DNA of 64,000 nt from CAISIP01 sp038326025 (GCA_038326025.1 JBBQJP010000007.1:47909-111908); one strand, 5' to 3'. Shown: positions 17,738 to 26,444, numbered from the stretch's first letter. A program made the numbers and translations. The notes: generated by a model from the letters alone, not told the origin.

Positions 17738-18423
17738 GGGGGTGTGGACATCGTGGCAGGGGTGGCTCGGCCGGCGCAAAAACCGTTGAGCAGGATGTCG
17801 ACCTGCGCGTCCAGATAATCTGTTGGCACGAGCACGTTGTGCTGGGGCACACAGGCTCCAAACGAGTATTTTGCGATGATCAGATAAAGCATCGGCGCGA
17901 TGACCGTGTGCACCGCGTACTGCAGGTCAAGCGGACGGAATTCGCCGCGTTCGACCCCGCGCTGCAGAATGCGCCGTATCAAGGCATTGCCCGGTTCGAT
18001 CACTTCGCGTTGGTAGAACAACGCGAGTTCGGGGAAGTTGCTGGCCTCGCTGATCATCAGCTTGGAAATGCCCGAGGCCTTGGTGTCGCCGATCTGGGCC
18101 CACCATTCGCGCATCGCAAAACGCAGCATCTCGGCCGAGGTACCCGGGAACCCGTCCAGCACGATGCTCCACTGCGGGAAACGCACTGAGAGGTTTTCGC
18201 GCACCACCGCCTTGAACAGATCTTCCTTGCTGGCGAAATACAGGAACAAGGTTCCCTTTGATACGCCGGCGCGCCGCGCCACTTCTTCCACCCGGGTCGC
18301 CGCATAACCCTTTTCGACAAACAGATCGAGTGCGGCCGACAGCAGTTCACCCGGCCGCGCCTGTTTGCGACGGGAGGGTCGATGGGGTAAAGCGACTGGC
18401 AGGTCGGCGCTGGACTCGGGCAC
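17734..18423 (-). CDS. TetR-family regulator of the efflux operon
   Basis: 229-residue repressor. The TetR DNA-binding domain is clear: LLSAALDLFVEKGYAATRVE, then EVARRAGVSKGTLFLYFASK and EDLFKAVV. The rest is a ligand-binding helical domain with a TetR_C-like pattern. The start chosen is GTG at 18423, because the frame extends much further upstream only through non-conserved sequence overlapping the operator and the next gene. Its stop overlaps the adaptor start. It probably represses its own operon through the palindrome immediately upstream; the inducer is not known. Confidence 0.88.
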   Translation of the reverse strand: MPESSADLPVALPHRPSRRKQARPGELLSAALDLFVEKGYAATRVEEVARRAGVSKGTLFLYFASKEDLFKAVVRENLSVRFPQWSIVLDGFPGTSAEMLRFAMREWWAQIGDTKASGISKLMISEASNFPELALFYQREVIEPGNALIRRILQRGVERGEFRPLDLQYAVHTVIAPMLYLIIAKYSFGACVPQHNVLVPTDYLDAQVDILLNGFCAGRATPATMSTPP

Positions 18424-18433
18424 GTGCTGGATG

Positions 18434-18455
18434 TTAATGACTGGTTGGTTATTAA
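18434..18455. promoter_or_regulatory. Palindromic TetR operator candidate before the efflux operon
   Basis: TTAATGAC-N6-GTTATTAA: 8-bp half sites with one mismatch, and an AT-rich island in GC-rich surroundings. It sits 11 bp upstream of the chosen tetR start. The inner CTGGTTGGTTATT resembles operators of TetR repressors of RND pumps. It is placed to block transcription of tetR, the adaptor, the permease and probably the genes beyond. Confidence 0.6.
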
Positions 18456-18511
18456 TGTACCGCAAGCCTGGGGACTCGGCCTTTGCCAGCGCCCGATCGC
18501 GTGTCAGCGGA

Positions 18512-19507
18512 TCAAAGTGCGCCCAGGCGTGTACTGCGCTCGGCGAAATAGAACCACTCGTTACCGGCCAGCGCCCCCGGGTTGGGGAACACGATGAAAC
18601 CATCGCCCGGCGCCAGCACCGGCGTGCCGTCGTGGCGCATGCCGATCGTTTCGCCCTGCGTGAGCGGGTCGTAACTCGACCATTCCCGCGTAAATTGGTC
18701 GTCGCCATGGAGTTTGTCGATCACCTGGGTCAGGCGCAACATCTGTGGCCTGGCAATCGGGACCGGCGCGCTGGCGTCGATCAGTTGCAACTGGGCCAGG
18801 GTGTTGCGGATCGCGCGCCAGGCCACCTCGGGTGCGGCCGGGTCCTGATGCTGGCCACATTCGAGCGTGACACCGTACCCGCCCTGACTGCGCATGTATT
18901 CGGTGGTGCCCACGCCATAACGCGGATCGGTGCTGAGCAAGGACGCGCGGTCTGCCGTGGTGGTGCGCGCCATGCGGGTCTTGACGCCGTCGGCGTAGGT
19001 GTGCAGCCAGCCTTCGACGATACGCCTCGGACCCAGGCACCTGGCCAGCGCCTCTTCGCGCTCGGCTTGCGCAAACGGCTCCAGGTCGCCGGCGTTGTTC
19101 TGCGGGCCGAGCATCACGAAGGGCTCGCCAGTGCTGTGAAACGAATGCAGGTCGAGCAACACGTCATGCTGCGCCAGCAAAGGGCACAACACATTGGCGA
19201 TGCGGTCTTCATAGTCCTTCGGCAACGCATTCGGATACAGATTGCGGTTGAGGTTGCGCTCTCCCATGCGCTGGCCGCGCTGGTAAGCAAGCGGGTTGGT
19301 GATGGGTACCAGCGTCAGGCTGCCGCGCTCGAGCACCAGAGAGCCGTCGTCGAGTTCCCTTGCAACCCGTTCGATGGCACGGCTGCCACAGGTCTCGTTG
19401 CCATGCACGGCGCCGGTGACGATGAGCGCCGGCCCGGGTTCCAGCGCACGAAAACTGTGAATGCGCAGGCTGCGCGTGTTGGTCACGGCGGGATCAGAGG
19501 AGTTCAT
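18512..19507 (-). CDS. M14-type zinc deacylase (succinylglutamate desuccinylase/aspartoacylase family)
   Basis: 331-residue amidohydrolase of the AstE/AspA group. The zinc site reads VTGAVHGNETCG (His and Glu) and LLDLHSFHSTG (second His). NRNLYPNALP and the late TLECGQHQDP supply substrate-binding and catalytic Glu features. The family removes acyl groups from N-acyl amino acids or related compounds; the substrate here is unknown. The start is taken at ATG 19507 (MNSSDPAV), since the upstream frame shows no conserved sequence. It lies 88 bp before the tetR start on the same strand and divergent from the AEC carrier. Confidence 0.83.
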   Translation of the reverse strand: MNSSDPAVTNTRSLRIHSFRALEPGPALIVTGAVHGNETCGSRAIERVARELDDGSLVLERGSLTLVPITNPLAYQRGQRMGERNLNRNLYPNALPKDYEDRIANVLCPLLAQHDVLLDLHSFHSTGEPFVMLGPQNNAGDLEPFAQAEREEALARCLGPRRIVEGWLHTYADGVKTRMARTTTADRASLLSTDPRYGVGTTEYMRSQGGYGVTLECGQHQDPAAPEVAWRAIRNTLAQLQLIDASAPVPIARPQMLRLTQVIDKLHGDDQFTREWSSYDPLTQGETIGMRHDGTPVLAPGDGFIVFPNPGALAGNEWFYFAERSTRLGAL

Positions 19508-19671
19508 GGCAATGATGGAACGGTGGATGTCTGGGTGGCAACAGGTCCGCGACGGGTCGGCGCCACTATAGCCGAGCAGCCTCTCCAGGCTCCGCGACAA
19601 TGCCTCGCCATTGCGCCATGTTCGACTGCGTGGCAAACACCTTCTGAACGCGCCACCAGGCGTCTGCTGCC

Positions 19672-20619
19672 GTGAACCATGTCGTACTGACTGCCTTGTT
19701 GCCCGTAATGGGCATGATCGTGCTGGGACTGCTTGTGGGTCGCGCCCGCTGGCTCGGCCCTGACGTGGTGCGCCGGATGTCGTGGCTGGCGTTCATGTTT
19801 CTGACGCCGGTGCTGCTGTTTCGCTCCATGAGCCGCGTCCACGTGGAGCAACTCGACGCCACACCCGCGCTGGCCTATGCGCTGGGACTGGCCATCGTTT
19901 TTGCCGCGGTATTGCGACAGCAGGGCCCGACCCAGCGTGGCGCTGTGCTGGCGATGACGGCGACATACGGCAATACGGTCATGATCGGTATTCCCCTGGT
20001 TTCGCTGGCCTGGGGTGATGCGGGACTGGTCACCTTGTTCACACTGATTCCGATCAACTCGCTGATGCTGCTGACCACGGCGACCGTGGTGCTGGAGTTT
20101 GCCGTGGCGCGCGAACAGGCGGCCGCGACCCCGGAAGTTGCCGCGCGCTTGTGGCGTGTCGGCCTGCGTGCACTGGGCAAGGCCATCGTGCACCCTGTGC
20201 CGTTGCCGATCATTGCGGGTTTGTTGTTCGCGCAGACCGGTTGGGTCTTGCCGCCCTGGCTGGACCTGCCCATGCTCTGGCTGGGCAAGGCGTTTGGGCC
20301 GCTGGCGCTGTTTCTGGTGGGCGTGTCGCTGGTTTCGTCATCCGTTGGCCGCAATCTTCGCCCGGCCTTGATCCTGACGGCCGTGAAGAATCTGCTGGTG
20401 CCGATGCTGGTTGGCACGCTGGGCTGGGCCTTGGGTATCAGCGGCGTTGCTCTGGTCGTGTTGGTTGTCGCGGCTGCCTTGCCGGTGGGCGCCAACTCCT
20501 TTCTCGTCGCACAACGATACGGAGTGGCGCAGGACACGGTCACCGCCAGCGTGGGCGTGTCCACTGCCGTCTCGGCATTGTCGGTGTCACTGATATTGCT
20601 GTTGCTGGCCGGCGCTTGA
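19672..20619 (+). CDS. AEC-family (auxin efflux carrier type) transporter
   Basis: 315-residue inner-membrane protein with about ten hydrophobic helices. Family signatures: LLPVMGMIVLGLLVGRARWL at the start, then MTATYGNTVMIGIPLVSLAW and LPVGANSFLVAQRYGV in the last third. AEC carriers move organic acids such as malonate or malate, amino-acid derivatives or siderophores. The neighbours (an M14 deacylase, pdxH) do not settle the substrate. The start used is GTG 19672. It converges on pdxH across a short hairpin. Confidence 0.9.
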   Translation: MNHVVLTALLPVMGMIVLGLLVGRARWLGPDVVRRMSWLAFMFLTPVLLFRSMSRVHVEQLDATPALAYALGLAIVFAAVLRQQGPTQRGAVLAMTATYGNTVMIGIPLVSLAWGDAGLVTLFTLIPINSLMLLTTATVVLEFAVAREQAAATPEVAARLWRVGLRALGKAIVHPVPLPIIAGLLFAQTGWVLPPWLDLPMLWLGKAFGPLALFLVGVSLVSSSVGRNLRPALILTAVKNLLVPMLVGTLGWALGISGVALVVLVVAAALPVGANSFLVAQRYGVAQDTVTASVGVSTAVSALSVSLILLLLAGA

Positions 20620-20626
20620 GGCCACC

Positions 20627-20650
20627 GGCAGGGCCCTCGTGGTCCCTGCC
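20627..20650. terminator. Hairpin between convergent AEC and pdxH genes
   Basis: GGCAGGG and CCCTGCC arms (7 bp) with a 10-base loop, midway between two converging genes. There is no good T-run on either side, so it would be a weak or Rho-assisted bidirectional terminator. Confidence 0.4.
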
Positions 20651-20683
20651 CATCGTTCTCGGTTGATCACCCCGGGGCAGGGC

Positions 20684-21322
20684 TCAAGGCGCCAGCCGTT
20701 CGCGTATCCAGCCTTCGCCTGTATCCAGCGTGTAGCGCAACCGGTCATGCAGACGGCTCTTGCGACCCTGCCAGAACTGCCAGTTGTCGGGCTTGAGGCG
20801 GTATCCGCCCCAATGCGGCGGGCGGGGCGGCTGCAGCAGGAATTGCGCGCCATAACGCGCGGCGTTGGCCACCAGCACCGCGCGATTGGCGATCACCTGT
20901 GACTGTGGCGAAGCCCAGGCGCCAATGCGTGAATCCAGTGGTCGACTTTTGAAGTAGGCGTCGCTTTGTGCTGCATCAACCTTCTCGACGATGCCTTCGA
21001 TGCACACCACGCGTTCGAGCTCGACCCAATGAAACTGCAGCGCCGCGTACGGATTGCCGGCCAGATCCCGCCCTTTGCGGCTGTCGTAGTTGGTGTACCA
21101 GACGATGCCCCGCGCATCAAAGCCCTTGATCAGCACGATGCGCGTGCTGGGCCGCAGTCGCTGGTCCACCGTGGCCAGCGTCATGGCATTGGGTTCGGGT
21201 ACCTCGGAGGCGATGGCCTCATCGAGCCATTGGGCGAATTGCTTGAGCGGATCGGCCTGGGAGGCGTCCTCGCTCAATTCGGCCCGTTCGTAACTCTTGC
21301 GCAGATCGGAGATGTTCGTCAT
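20684..21322 (-). CDS. pdxH: Pyridoxamine 5'-phosphate oxidase
   Basis: 212-residue FMN enzyme that oxidises pyridoxine/pyridoxamine phosphate to pyridoxal phosphate (vitamin B6 synthesis and salvage). It is full length with clear landmarks: MTLATVDQRLRPSTRIVLIK, FDARGIVWYTNYDSRKGRDL, the FMN/PLP loop SRPLDSRIGAWASPQSQ and the C-terminal WQGRKSRLHDRLRY and ERLAP end. It is transcribed leftward, after and in the same direction as the ChaC-like gene (54-bp gap). Confidence 0.96.
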   Translation of the reverse strand: MTNISDLRKSYERAELSEDASQADPLKQFAQWLDEAIASEVPEPNAMTLATVDQRLRPSTRIVLIKGFDARGIVWYTNYDSRKGRDLAGNPYAALQFHWVELERVVCIEGIVEKVDAAQSDAYFKSRPLDSRIGAWASPQSQVIANRAVLVANAARYGAQFLLQPPRPPHWGGYRLKPDNWQFWQGRKSRLHDRLRYTLDTGEGWIRERLAP

Positions 21323-21376
21323 GGTGGCAGTATAGAAAACCGCAGGCTACGCCTGACCACGCGATACGCCACGCGC

Positions 21377-22006
21377 TCAGCGCGATGGTTCGCGCGCATG
21401 GCGCATCAGCCGGTGCAAGGCATGGTCGTGGATGCCGTGCTGCTGCAGGCAATGCAGGGTCTGGTTGGCGTAGTCCAGTGTGCTGCCATAACGGCCGTGC
21501 GAGCCGGCAAATATTTCGCGGTAATGCTGCGCAGTCAATTCCCCGGTGAAGTTCGGGCTCTTGCGTGACAGTGTGAAGCCCAGCGCCTGCACCGGGCCCT
21601 GATGGGTCTGGCAAGGCAACCACCGCGGGTCGTACACGCCGGTCACCATTTCACGGTCCCACAAGCGGTCCAGCACCGCCTCGCCATCACGTTGCGGCAC
21701 GCGCAGAACCGCACCCTGGCAGCTGCCGCCGGGGAGCAATGCAAACACCAGACCGGGTTGTGCCGGCGTACCTCTGTTCACACGGCTCCACATCTTGAGT
21801 GCACGGTGCCAGCCGTGCACACGGGCCAGCCTTTGCTCTGCCGGGTCGAAGTCCGGGCGCCAGATCAGCGATGCGTAGGCAAATACCCATAAATCGGACT
21901 TGCCGCCCCATTGCGCCTTGGTCTGTGCCAGCATGGGCACAGGATCGCGCAGGGGTACGGGTCGTTCGACTGCCATAGCGTGTTGTGGATCGATGTTCAC
22001 GCGCAT
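21377..22006 (-). CDS. ChaC-like gamma-glutamylcyclotransferase
   Basis: 209-residue cytosolic protein of the ChaC family, which cleaves glutathione to 5-oxoproline and Cys-Gly. The family opening LWVFAYASLIWRPDFDPAEQ contains the YxSL motif, then RVHGWHRALKMWSRVNRGT. The catalytic acid is probably the Glu in LWDREMVTGVYDPRWL. GSTLDYANQTLHCLQQHGIH closes the domain. The start is ATG 22006; an internal ATG 30 bp later is possible. Confidence 0.88.
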   Translation of the reverse strand: MRVNIDPQHAMAVERPVPLRDPVPMLAQTKAQWGGKSDLWVFAYASLIWRPDFDPAEQRLARVHGWHRALKMWSRVNRGTPAQPGLVFALLPGGSCQGAVLRVPQRDGEAVLDRLWDREMVTGVYDPRWLPCQTHQGPVQALGFTLSRKSPNFTGELTAQHYREIFAGSHGRYGSTLDYANQTLHCLQQHGIHDHALHRLMRHAREPSR

Positions 22007-22156
22007 GACTGTAGCGCGATGTGCAGGAATCGGTACGTCGCCGCGCTGGCGGGGCAGGCGTAATAGGCAGTATCTGCGTCATGGTCATGGAGATTTCGTA
22101 ACCCGTCTGTAACCCGAGCATGGTTTGCCATGCGTGAAGCGGGTTAGGATGGCGGT

Positions 22157-22171
22157 TGTAACTAAGTTACA
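22157..22171. promoter_or_regulatory. HexR-like operator before edd-eda
   Basis: TGTAAC-TAA-GTTACA, a perfect 15-bp palindrome lying just before and touching the edd ribosome-binding site (AGGAAA at 22171-22176). It closely resembles the operator recalled for HexR (RpiR family, senses 2-keto-3-deoxy-6-phosphogluconate), which controls edd/eda and other sugar genes in many proteobacteria. A possible -10 (TAGGAT, 22145-22150) lies just upstream, so a bound protein would block transcription. No hexR gene is in the window. Confidence 0.6.
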
Positions 22172-22179
22172 GGAAAATC

Positions 22180-24069
22180 ATGAAAATATTGAAACTTCAT
22201 TCCACGGTCGACGCCGTGACACAACGCATCCGTGCCCGCAGCGCGACCACACGCGCCGCCTACCTGCAGCGCCTCGACGAAACTGTCAACAGGCCGCCGG
22301 GCGCTGATCGCATGGGTTGTGCCAACGTGGCGCACGCGTTCGCCGCCATGCCCGACGGCGACAAGGACGCGGCCGCACCGCTGCATCGCGCCCGGATTCC
22401 GGTGGTCGCGCAGCGCGCGCCCAACATCGCCATCGTGACCGCCTACAACGACATGTTGTCGGCGCATGCACCGCTTCAGAGTTATCCCGACCTGATCAAG
22501 GTCGAGGCCAGGCGCTTGGGGGCCACCGCCCAGGTCGCAGGTGGTGTACCTGCGATGTGCGACGGTGTGACGCAAGGTACGCCGGGCATGGAACTGAGCC
22601 TGTATTCGCGCGATGTGATTGCCATGGCCACGGCGGTGTCCTTGTCGCACGACATGTTCGATGGCGCGTTGCTGCTGGGAGTGTGCGACAAGATCGTGCC
22701 GGGCCTGCTGATTGGCGCCTTGCACTTTGGTCACCTGCCCACCGTGTTCGTACCGGCCGGCCCGATGACCTCGGGCCTGTCGAACAGCGCCAAGAGCAAG
22801 GTGCGCGAGTTGGCGGCACAAGGGCTCGTGGGGCGTGCCGAACTGCTGCAAGCCGAATCGCAGGCCTACCACGGCCAGGGCACCTGCACCTTCTATGGAA
22901 CGGCCAACAGCAACCAGATGCTGTTGGAGGCCATGGGGCTGCATGTTCCGGGCACGGCTTTCGTCAACCCCGGTGAGACGCTGCGCGAAGAACTGACGCT
23001 TGAGGCCGTGCGCACCTTGCTCGGTCACGGCACGCCGCTGGGCGATGCGGGCGCGGCACCGGCGACCGGTGCCTTGTGCACACCGATCGGCAAGCTGGTC
23101 GACGAACGCTGCATCGTCAACGCGATGGTGGCGCTGCTGGCCACCGGCGGTTCGACCAACCACCTGATCCACTGGGTGGCGGTGGCGCGCGCGGCCGGTA
23201 TCGTGATCGACTGGGATGACTTCGCGGCCCTGTCCGAAGTGGTGCCGCTGCTGACGCGGGTCTATCCGAACGGCACTGCCGATGTCAATGCCTTCCAGGC
23301 GGCCGGCGGGCCGGGTTTCGTTATCCGTGAACTGCGTGATGCCGGCTTGATGCACGCCGATGTCGCCACGGTGCGGCCGGAGGGCCTGCAGGCCTTCACG
23401 TCGATTCCGCACGCAACTGAAGCCGGCCTGGGCTGGCACGATCCCGGCGCTTCGGGCGACGAGGCCGTGGTGCGGGGCGCCGCAGCCCCGTTCGGCCCGA
23501 CCGGCGGCCTGAAGTTGCTGCAGGGCAACCTGGGTCGCAGCGTGATCAAGGTCTCGGCGGTGCCGGACGATCGCCATGTCATCGAAGCGCCGGCGCGGGT
23601 ATTCGACTCGCAGGAAGGGCTGCACCAGGCCTTCGCTGCGGGTGAGCTCGACCGCGATGTGGTGTGTGTGGTGCGCTGGCAGGGCCCGCGCGCCAACGGC
23701 ATGCCGGAGTTGCACAAGCTCACGCCTCCGTTGGCGGTGTTGCAGGGCAAGGGTTATCGCGTGGCGCTGGTTACAGACGGGCGCATGAGTGGCGCATCGG
23801 GCAAGGTGCCGGCAGCCATCCATGTGTCGCCCGAGGCGGCGGCTGGCGGCCCGCTGGCGCGTTTGCGCGACGGCGATCTGGTGCGCCTCGATGCCGATGC
23901 CGGCGCGTTGCTGGCACTGGTCGACAGCGCAGAATGGGAAACGCGCGAGGTCGCGCAAATGCCGTCGGCGCTGGTCGAAGGCAACGGTGTGGGCATGGGG
24001 CGCGATTTGTTCGCCGGCATGCGGCGCAATGTGACAACGGCGGAAGAAGGAGCATGTTCATGGTTGTAG
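22180..24069 (+). CDS. edd: 6-phosphogluconate dehydratase (Entner-Doudoroff)
   Basis: 629-residue iron-sulfur dehydratase of the IlvD/Edd family, converting 6-phosphogluconate to KDPG. Landmarks: NIAIVTAYNDMLSAHAPLQ, GGVPAMCDGVTQGTPGMELS with a cluster Cys, LLLGVCDKIVPGLLIGAL, YHGQGTCTFYGTANSNQML with another Cys, LLATGGSTNHLIHW, and VTDGRMSGASGKVPAAIHVS near the C terminus. ATG 22180 follows AGGAAA. The last ten bases overlap the start of eda, so the two enzymes are translated together. Confidence 0.97.
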   Translation: MKILKLHSTVDAVTQRIRARSATTRAAYLQRLDETVNRPPGADRMGCANVAHAFAAMPDGDKDAAAPLHRARIPVVAQRAPNIAIVTAYNDMLSAHAPLQSYPDLIKVEARRLGATAQVAGGVPAMCDGVTQGTPGMELSLYSRDVIAMATAVSLSHDMFDGALLLGVCDKIVPGLLIGALHFGHLPTVFVPAGPMTSGLSNSAKSKVRELAAQGLVGRAELLQAESQAYHGQGTCTFYGTANSNQMLLEAMGLHVPGTAFVNPGETLREELTLEAVRTLLGHGTPLGDAGAAPATGALCTPIGKLVDERCIVNAMVALLATGGSTNHLIHWVAVARAAGIVIDWDDFAALSEVVPLLTRVYPNGTADVNAFQAAGGPGFVIRELRDAGLMHADVATVRPEGLQAFTSIPHATEAGLGWHDPGASGDEAVVRGAAAPFGPTGGLKLLQGNLGRSVIKVSAVPDDRHVIEAPARVFDSQEGLHQAFAAGELDRDVVCVVRWQGPRANGMPELHKLTPPLAVLQGKGYRVALVTDGRMSGASGKVPAAIHVSPEAAAGGPLARLRDGDLVRLDADAGALLALVDSAEWETREVAQMPSALVEGNGVGMGRDLFAGMRRNVTTAEEGACSWL

Positions 24070-24710
24070 GCCAAAAATTCAGCGCACTGCAAGTGATGCA
24101 GGACGCGCCCGTCATTCCAGTCATCGTGTTGAACGATGTCGCCCACGCGGTGCCGATGGCCCGTGCGCTGGTTGCCGGCGGTATCCGCATGCTGGAAGTG
24201 ACGTTGCGAACCCCGCAGGCGCTGGCCTGCATGGAGGCGATTGCGCGTGACGTTCCCGAGGCCGTGCTGGGCGCGGGCACGGTGCGCAGCGCGGCCGATG
24301 CGCGCGCCGCTGCTGCCGCAGGCGCCCGTTTTGCGGTCAGCCCGGGTTACACGTCGGCCGTGGGGCAGGCTTGCCGCGACCTGGGTCTCTCGCTGCTGCC
24401 AGGTGTTGCCACCGGCAGCGAAATCATGATGTGCCAGGAAGATGGATTGACCGAGTTGAAGTTCTTCCCCGCCATGCAGGCCGGAGGCCCGGCCATGCTC
24501 AAGGCCTGGAGCGGGCCATTCACCGATATCCGGTTCTGCCCAACGGGCGGCGTGACCACTAACAATGCGGCCGAGTTGCTGGCCTTGCCCAACGTGGTCT
24601 GTGTGGGTGGTTCCTGGTTGGTGCCAGCCGACGCCATGGTGCAAGGCGACTGGGCACGGATCACGCAACTGGCGCGTGAGGCCGTGGCACTGCGACGCAG
24701 CGCGCGCTGA
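24060..24710 (+). CDS. eda: KDPG aldolase
   Basis: 216-residue class I aldolase that splits 2-keto-3-deoxy-6-phosphogluconate into pyruvate and glyceraldehyde 3-phosphate. The catalytic Glu is in MLEVTLRTPQAL, the Schiff-base Lys in LTELKFFPAMQAGG, and the phosphate site in FCPTGGVTTNNAAELL. Two ATGs compete; the second (24060) has AAGGAG 7 bp before it, the first only 1 bp, so the second is chosen. It overlaps edd by 10 bp. The gene ends intact next to the scar of broken genes. Confidence 0.96.
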   Translation: MVVGQKFSALQVMQDAPVIPVIVLNDVAHAVPMARALVAGGIRMLEVTLRTPQALACMEAIARDVPEAVLGAGTVRSAADARAAAAAGARFAVSPGYTSAVGQACRDLGLSLLPGVATGSEIMMCQEDGLTELKFFPAMQAGGPAMLKAWSGPFTDIRFCPTGGVTTNNAAELLALPNVVCVGGSWLVPADAMVQGDWARITQLAREAVALRRSAR

Positions 24711-24712
24711 AA

Positions 24713-24960
24713 CGCTGCGCCTGCATGTAGTCGTGTATCGCCTCGATGTTGACGAGCTGATTTTCGCCGCCCTCGCGCGCCGGGGTCAGGCAAAACAGCA
24801 TGATCAGCGTCGGAGGGTCGGTGTGCAGCGACAGCTCGCCTGGCGAACGGTAGCCACGGTTGTCGAACGTGTCGGTGTCGGTGAAGTCGCGGATGTCCTC
24901 CAGCAATGTCTCCAGGGGCTGGAAGCGGCCGAGAGTTATTGCCGCAAACTGGGCGCCGGT
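24713..24960 (-). pseudogene. Remnant of a TauD/TfdA-family dioxygenase
   Basis: On the minus strand the translation has the middle of a 2-oxoglutarate-dependent dioxygenase: LGRFQPLETLLEDIRDF, then RGYRSPGELSLHTDPPTL with the iron-binding HxD and MLFCLTPAREGGENQLVN. Both ends are missing. There is no start codon with a ribosome-binding site, the C-terminal half with the second His and the Arg is absent, and the fragment runs into the 3' end of eda. It is a decayed gene, not closely like the intact dioxygenase at 47838-48965. Boundaries are approximate. Confidence 0.7.
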
Positions 24961-25356
24961 GTGCGCGAAATCGTGCGGGTCAGATCCCGCGCCAGCAGCA
25001 ATTTCCGATGGTTGCCGCGGCTGCTGGAGCAGTTCGGGCGCAGGCACCCGGGTGTCGACATCGAACTGGTTCCGCATTTGAGTGGTCCGCCATTGCCGGC
25101 GCTGCTTGACGGGCGTGTCGACGTCGATATCGTGGCCGGCAAGGTGGCGCGCGCCAACTACGGTGTCAGTGTGCTCAGCCGCTGGGCCGTCGGCGCCTCG
25201 ATTGAATATCCGGACCTGAAGCTGCTGCGCATCACCCGCAACGGTCTGTCCCTGCGTTGGTATGCCGCGCTGCGCAAGTCGTATCCGAAGTCAGGTGTTG
25301 CGCGGGAACTGGTGGCGGCACTGGGTCGCGCGATGGGGGCGGCCGGTGCGCGCTGA
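24940..25356 (+). pseudogene. Remnant of a LysR-type regulator (no HTH, internal deletion)
   Basis: The plus-strand translation gives a LysR substrate-binding domain: FRWLPRLLEQFGRRHPGVDI, ALLDGRVDVDIVAG, and then directly the end of such a domain, GVSVLSRWAV and LLRITRNGLSLRWYAALR. The N-terminal helix-turn-helix is absent and roughly 80-100 residues are missing between the two blocks. It lies head-to-head with the TauD-like remnant; a LysR regulator next to a dioxygenase would have been a normal pair before decay. The upstream boundary is approximate. Nothing else is seen in the 730 bp between eda and the ABC gene. Confidence 0.7.
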
Positions 25357-25440
25357 ACCGGATCGCAGTGGCGTCAAGCCCGAGGCCGGTGTATCGCGGG
25401 CTTCGCCGACCTTGCAAAAGCCGGCCGTCGCGCACGGGTG

Positions 25441-26430
25441 TCAGATACGGTTTTCCTCGACCGCATGGCAGGCGATACGCACGCCGGCAATTTTCTGCAT
25501 CTTCGGGCGCTCGTCATGGCAGCGGGCATTGGCGTGCGGGCAGCGCGGGTGAAAGGCGCAGCCGGTTGGCGGGCTCAGCGGATTGGGCACCTCGCCCTGC
25601 ACCGGCGTGCGGGCGCGGCCGGTGTCGTGCATCTTGGGAATCGCATCGAGCAGCATCCGGGTATAGGGATGACGTGGGTTGGCAAACAGTTCCTGTTTGT
25701 CGGCCAGTTCGACCAACCGGCCCAGGTACATCACGCCGACCTGGTCGCTGACGTGGCGCACCACCGCCAGGTTGTGCGAGATGAACAGGTAGGTCAGGCC
25801 TAGCCGACGCTGCAGCTCCTTCATGATGTTGAGTACCTGCGCCTGCACGCTGACGTCGAGCGCGGATGTCGGTTCGTCGCAGACCAGGAACTCGGGCTGC
25901 GTGGCGAGCGCCCGCGCAATCGAGATGCGCTGGCGCTGCCCGCCGGAGAACTGGTGCGGGTACTTGATGCGATCCTGCGCTGACAGGCCAACCGATTCGA
26001 GCAACTCCTCGACCCGTGTGCGCAAGGTCGCCTTGTCGGTGATGAGTCCGTGTTCGGTGAGGGGTTCGCCGATGATGTCCTCGACCACCCAGCGTGGATT
26101 CAGGCTGGCATAAGGGTCCTGGAAGATCATCTGGATGCGCCGGCGCAACTGCAGTCCGGCGGCGCTCTGGTAGGTCGCATGCGCGTCTGCACCGTCGAAC
26201 CGGAAGCTGCCCCGGGTTGGCTCGTACAGCCCTACCAACAACCGCGCCACCGTGCTCTTGCCGCAGCCCGATTCGCCGACCAGTGCCAGCGTCTTGCCTT
26301 TTTCGATCTCGAAACTGACGCCATCGACCGCATGCAGCAGCAGCCGCGGCGTGCGCTCTATGACCCGGTTCAGCCAGGGGGCCGACACGTCGAAACTCAT
26401 TGCCAGATCGTCGGCTTGGACCAATGCCAT
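25441..26430 (-). CDS. Dipeptide/oligopeptide ABC transporter ATP-binding protein (DppF/OppF type)
   Basis: 329-residue ATPase: Walker A GESGCGKST, Q-loop FQDPYASLNPR, signature SGGQRQR, Walker B FLVCDEPTSALD. The peptide-transport C-terminal extension with clustered Cys (GCAFHPRCPHANARC) resembles the iron-sulfur motif of OppD/DppD-type subunits. The start is ATG 26430, 14 bp after the partner ATPase gene; the longer frame runs back into that gene. It is last gene of a four-gene leftward operon. Confidence 0.93.
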   Translation of the reverse strand: MALVQADDLAMSFDVSAPWLNRVIERTPRLLLHAVDGVSFEIEKGKTLALVGESGCGKSTVARLLVGLYEPTRGSFRFDGADAHATYQSAAGLQLRRRIQMIFQDPYASLNPRWVVEDIIGEPLTEHGLITDKATLRTRVEELLESVGLSAQDRIKYPHQFSGGQRQRISIARALATQPEFLVCDEPTSALDVSVQAQVLNIMKELQRRLGLTYLFISHNLAVVRHVSDQVGVMYLGRLVELADKQELFANPRHPYTRMLLDAIPKMHDTGRARTPVQGEVPNPLSPPTGCAFHPRCPHANARCHDERPKMQKIAGVRIACHAVEENRI

Positions 26431-26444
26431 TGGGGTCTTCCGTT

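Noticed and set aside
22162..23958. 598-residue open frame on the minus strand
   Set aside because: Opposite edd, which has all family motifs; low-information Arg/His/Gln-rich translation.
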